Part shown: in pieces, positions 62,156 to 64,000 of the stretch | How the letters are laid out: each line of letters starts with the position of its first letter | Position numbering within the stretch: position 1 is the stretch's first letter | Assembly: GCF_001570765.1 (NCBI RefSeq) | Contig: NZ_BCSH01000040.1 | Location: forward strand, 1-64,000 | Source of the DNA: Nocardiopsis listeri NBRC 13360 | Lineage (GTDB): Bacteria > Actinomycetota > Actinomycetes > Streptosporangiales > Streptosporangiaceae | Length of the DNA stretch: 64,000 nucleotides | Direction: 5' to 3' | Made by a program: the position numbers and the translations under genes | Notes under the pieces: generated by a model | What the model was told of the DNA's origin: nothing | Database searches by the model: none | The model's input: the letters and a program-made list of their open reading frames with translations, nothing else

Positions 62156-63166
62156 TCAGGCGAGTCGGTTGGCGGCGCTGCGCCTGCTGATGAGGACGTT
62201 GATCAGGACGGCCCCGACGATGATGAGGCCGCGCACCACGTCCTGGAAGAAGGAGTTGACTCCGAGCAGTACCAGGCCGTTGGCGATGACGGTGATGAAG
62301 ACGACGCCGAGGAAGGTACCGCCGAGCGAGCCGCGCCCACCGGCGAGCGCGGTGCCCCCGATGACGACGGCGGCGATGACGTCGAACTCCAGGCCCGCCG
62401 CCGCGCCTCCGTTGCCCGAACCCAGACGGGCCGCGAGCAGCACACCGGTGATGGCGGCGAGCAGTCCGGTGGTGGCGAACAGCAGGATGCGGACCCGGAC
62501 CACGTTGAGCCCGGCCAGTTGGGCGGCGGCCGCGTTGCCGCCGGTGGCGTACACGGACCGACCATAGGCGGTGTACTTGGCCACGTAGGCGAAGACCGCG
62601 AACAGCACGAGCATGACCAGTGCGGCCGTGGGCACGCCCAGGACGGAACCGCCGAGCACGTCGAACAGGGCGCTCTCGGGCAGCGGCACGGGGAGCGCGT
62701 CGGTCATGTACAACGCCAGCCCGCCCAGCACGCTCCACAGTCCCAGCGTGGTGATGAAGGAGGGCACGTTGAACCGGGCTCTGAGCCACCCGGCGAGCGC
62801 GCCCCACAGCAGACCCATGGCCAGGGTGAGCAGGATGGCGCCGAGAACCCCCAGGTTCCACTCCGTGGCGCCCTTGGCGACGATGACCGAGGCGAAGGCC
62901 ACGGCCGGGCCGATGCTGATGTCGATCTCCCCGGCGATGATCACCAGGGTGACGCCCCAGGCAGCGATGCCGATCGTCGCGGCGTTGCGCAGCAGACCGA
63001 GTTGGTTGTCCATGCTCAGGAACCCGGAGGCGGAGAGCCCGAGGACGATGTAGAGGATGAGGATGGCGGCCAAGAGGCCGATCTCGTTGAGGCGGTGGCC
63101 GTAGCGGCCGATGAAGTCGCCACGGGCGGAAACCGCTTCGCCGGTGACCTTGGTCGTGGTGGTCAT
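62156..63166 (-). CDS. Sugar ABC transporter permease (RbsC-like)
   Basis: A 336-residue inner-membrane permease with about ten helices. EIDISIGPAVAFASV and the conserved cytosolic GLNVVRVRILLFATTGLLAAITGVLLAARLGSG, with VVIGGTALAGGRGSLGGTFLGVV, are the BPD_transp_2/RbsC hallmarks. ATG 63166 has GAGG five bases upstream; upstream frame belongs to the ATPase gene. It works with the adjacent RbsA-type ATPase; the sugar-binding protein must lie outside the window. Confidence 0.92.
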   Translation of the reverse strand: MTTTTKVTGEAVSARGDFIGRYGHRLNEIGLLAAILILYIVLGLSASGFLSMDNQLGLLRNAATIGIAAWGVTLVIIAGEIDISIGPAVAFASVIVAKGATEWNLGVLGAILLTLAMGLLWGALAGWLRARFNVPSFITTLGLWSVLGGLALYMTDALPVPLPESALFDVLGGSVLGVPTAALVMLVLFAVFAYVAKYTAYGRSVYATGGNAAAAQLAGLNVVRVRILLFATTGLLAAITGVLLAARLGSGNGGAAAGLEFDVIAAVVIGGTALAGGRGSLGGTFLGVVFITVIANGLVLLGVNSFFQDVVRGLIIVGAVLINVLISRRSAANRLA

Positions 63167-63180
63167 TGTTACCTCGCCCT

Positions 63181-64000
63181 TCACGCCGCCATCGCGGCGG
63201 CCATGATGTTGTCCAGGGTGATGTCTTCGCCGGTGAACTCGCCCTCCAGGCGGCCACCGCGCAGGGCCAGCACGCGGTCGCACACGAGCGGGAGTTCCTC
63301 CAGTTCGCTGGAGACGAAGAGGACCGCGGCGCCCTGCTCCGCGAGTTCGCGGACGATCGCGTAGATCTGGGCCTTGGCCTCCACGTCCACGCCGCGGGTG
63401 GGCTCGTCCAGGAGCAGGATGCGGCTTCCGGCGTGCAGCCAACGGCCGATAACGGCCTTTTGCTGGTTACCGCCGCTGAGGTTGACGATGGGGGTCTGGG
63501 GTGTGGCCGCCTTGATGGACAGGCGGTCGATGAGGTCGCGTCCGATGGAGGAGACCCGCGAGGGGAGCACGGTCCCGGCACGGGACGCCCCTCCGTACCA
63601 GGTCATGACCATGTTCTCGGAGACTCCGAGCAGGGGGACCACGCCTTCTCCCTTACGGTCCTCAGGGGTGATGCCCACGCCCAGGCGCCGCATCGTGCTC
63701 GGGGTGGGGCGGGCCACCGGCCCACCGTCCACCGCCACGGTGCCCCGGGACGGGGTGAACCCGGCCAGCGCGCGCAGGAGTTCGGTGCGCCCGGACCCCA
63801 TGAGTCCGCCCAGCCCCAGGACCTCGCCGGGGTGGAGGTCGAAGGAGACGCTCTCGACCTTGGGCGGGACCGCCAGGTCGCGGACCGACAGCAAGGGGGT
63901 ACTTGAGAGGGGGCTCCGACGCCGTGGCACGGTCTCCGCCTCCTCGGCGCGTTCGCCGAGCATGAGGGAGACGATGCGCTCGGTGGTGGCGCCTTGGACC
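63181..64000 (-). CDS. Sugar ABC transporter ATP-binding protein (RbsA-like), cut by window edge
   Basis: The last 273 residues of a dual-cassette ATPase; the frame is open to base 64000 and continues beyond (VQGATTERIVSLMLGERAEE at the edge is the end of the first cassette). The second cassette shows the P-loop-like GLMGSGRTELLRAL, signature LSGGNQQKAVIGRWL, Walker B ILLLDEPTRGVD and switch-like VSSELEELP. The P-loop lacks the usual Lys, as in RbsA second cassettes. It ends 14 bases before the permease gene. It energises import of a pentose- or hexose-type sugar. Confidence 0.92.
   Translation of the reverse strand, partial: VQGATTERIVSLMLGERAEEAETVPRRRSPLSSTPLLSVRDLAVPPKVESVSFDLHPGEVLGLGGLMGSGRTELLRALAGFTPSRGTVAVDGGPVARPTPSTMRRLGVGITPEDRKGEGVVPLLGVSENMVMTWYGGASRAGTVLPSRVSSIGRDLIDRLSIKAATPQTPIVNLSGGNQQKAVIGRWLHAGSRILLLDEPTRGVDVEAKAQIYAIVRELAEQGAAVLFVSSELEELPLVCDRVLALRGGRLEGEFTGEDITLDNIMAAAMAA

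Noticed and set aside
1..64000. CRISPR arrays, tRNA or rRNA genes, transposases
   Set aside because: Looked for repeat-spacer patterns, transposase motifs and stable-RNA signatures; none seen.

Overview
The window is high-GC DNA, dense with GTG and TTG starts. It carries a mycothiol-dependent formaldehyde oxidation pair, an IdeR/DmdR iron box, WXG100 proteins with EccC/EccD, and a single-chain biotin-dependent carboxylase. Together these point to an actinobacterium; Nocardiopsis or a close relative (Nocardiopsaceae) is my best guess from gene style, not from any search. I see no rRNA, tRNA, CRISPR array or insertion sequence.

Layout. 0.2-6.3 kb: secreted metallophosphoesterase, a GT-B-fold glycerophosphotransferase-like protein, and a STAND/NB-ARC NTPase with TPR-like repeats. 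6.4-10.1 kb: a small regulon made of a sodium/solute symporter, an RpiR-type regulator and a secondary-metabolite or dipeptide-type amidohydrolase, with two copies of the same palindromic operator (ATGCAA-N6-TTGCAT) and a Crp-like site. 10.2-15 kb: a GAF membrane protein, then tetR-mmpL behind a strong palindrome with an apparently leaderless start. 15-22 kb: siderophore-interacting protein with an iron box, the 1,822-residue acyl-CoA carboxylase, and a serine beta-lactamase-like protein. 23.3-23.75 kb holds decayed pieces of an NRPS adenylation domain and an EntS-like exporter. 24-28 kb: DUF3817-like protein, Tat-exported amidase, alpha/beta hydrolase, and the MscR plus metallo-beta-lactamase-fold pair.

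28.2-47.2 kb is the most interesting block: a type VII secretion-like locus. It has two WXG100 proteins, an 880-residue putative substrate, EccD and a three-ATPase EccC. These are joined to a MoxR-DUF58-transglutaminase-kinase operon and a fibronectin type III membrane protein. The transglutaminase domain has lost all three catalytic residues and the kinase has lost its catalytic Asp, so both look like scaffolds. No EccB, EccE or mycosin is seen nearby.

47.4-54.7 kb: GNAT acetyltransferase, secreted M14 carboxypeptidase, FMN/PPOX protein, small membrane protein, VOC protein, AI-2E family permease and an M20 peptidase. 54.7-64 kb: a leftward operon with overlapping starts for oxidative sugar-acid catabolism. 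It contains an RbsA/RbsC-type importer (RbsA cut by the window edge), a Zn alcohol dehydrogenase, a mutarotase-like protein, an SDR, a GntR/FCD regulator, D-galactonate dehydratase, an SMP-30 lactonase, a PfkB ketodeoxygluconate-type kinase and a KDPG-type aldolase. Together they make a De Ley-Doudoroff-like route from an imported galactose-like sugar to pyruvate and glyceraldehyde-3-phosphate.
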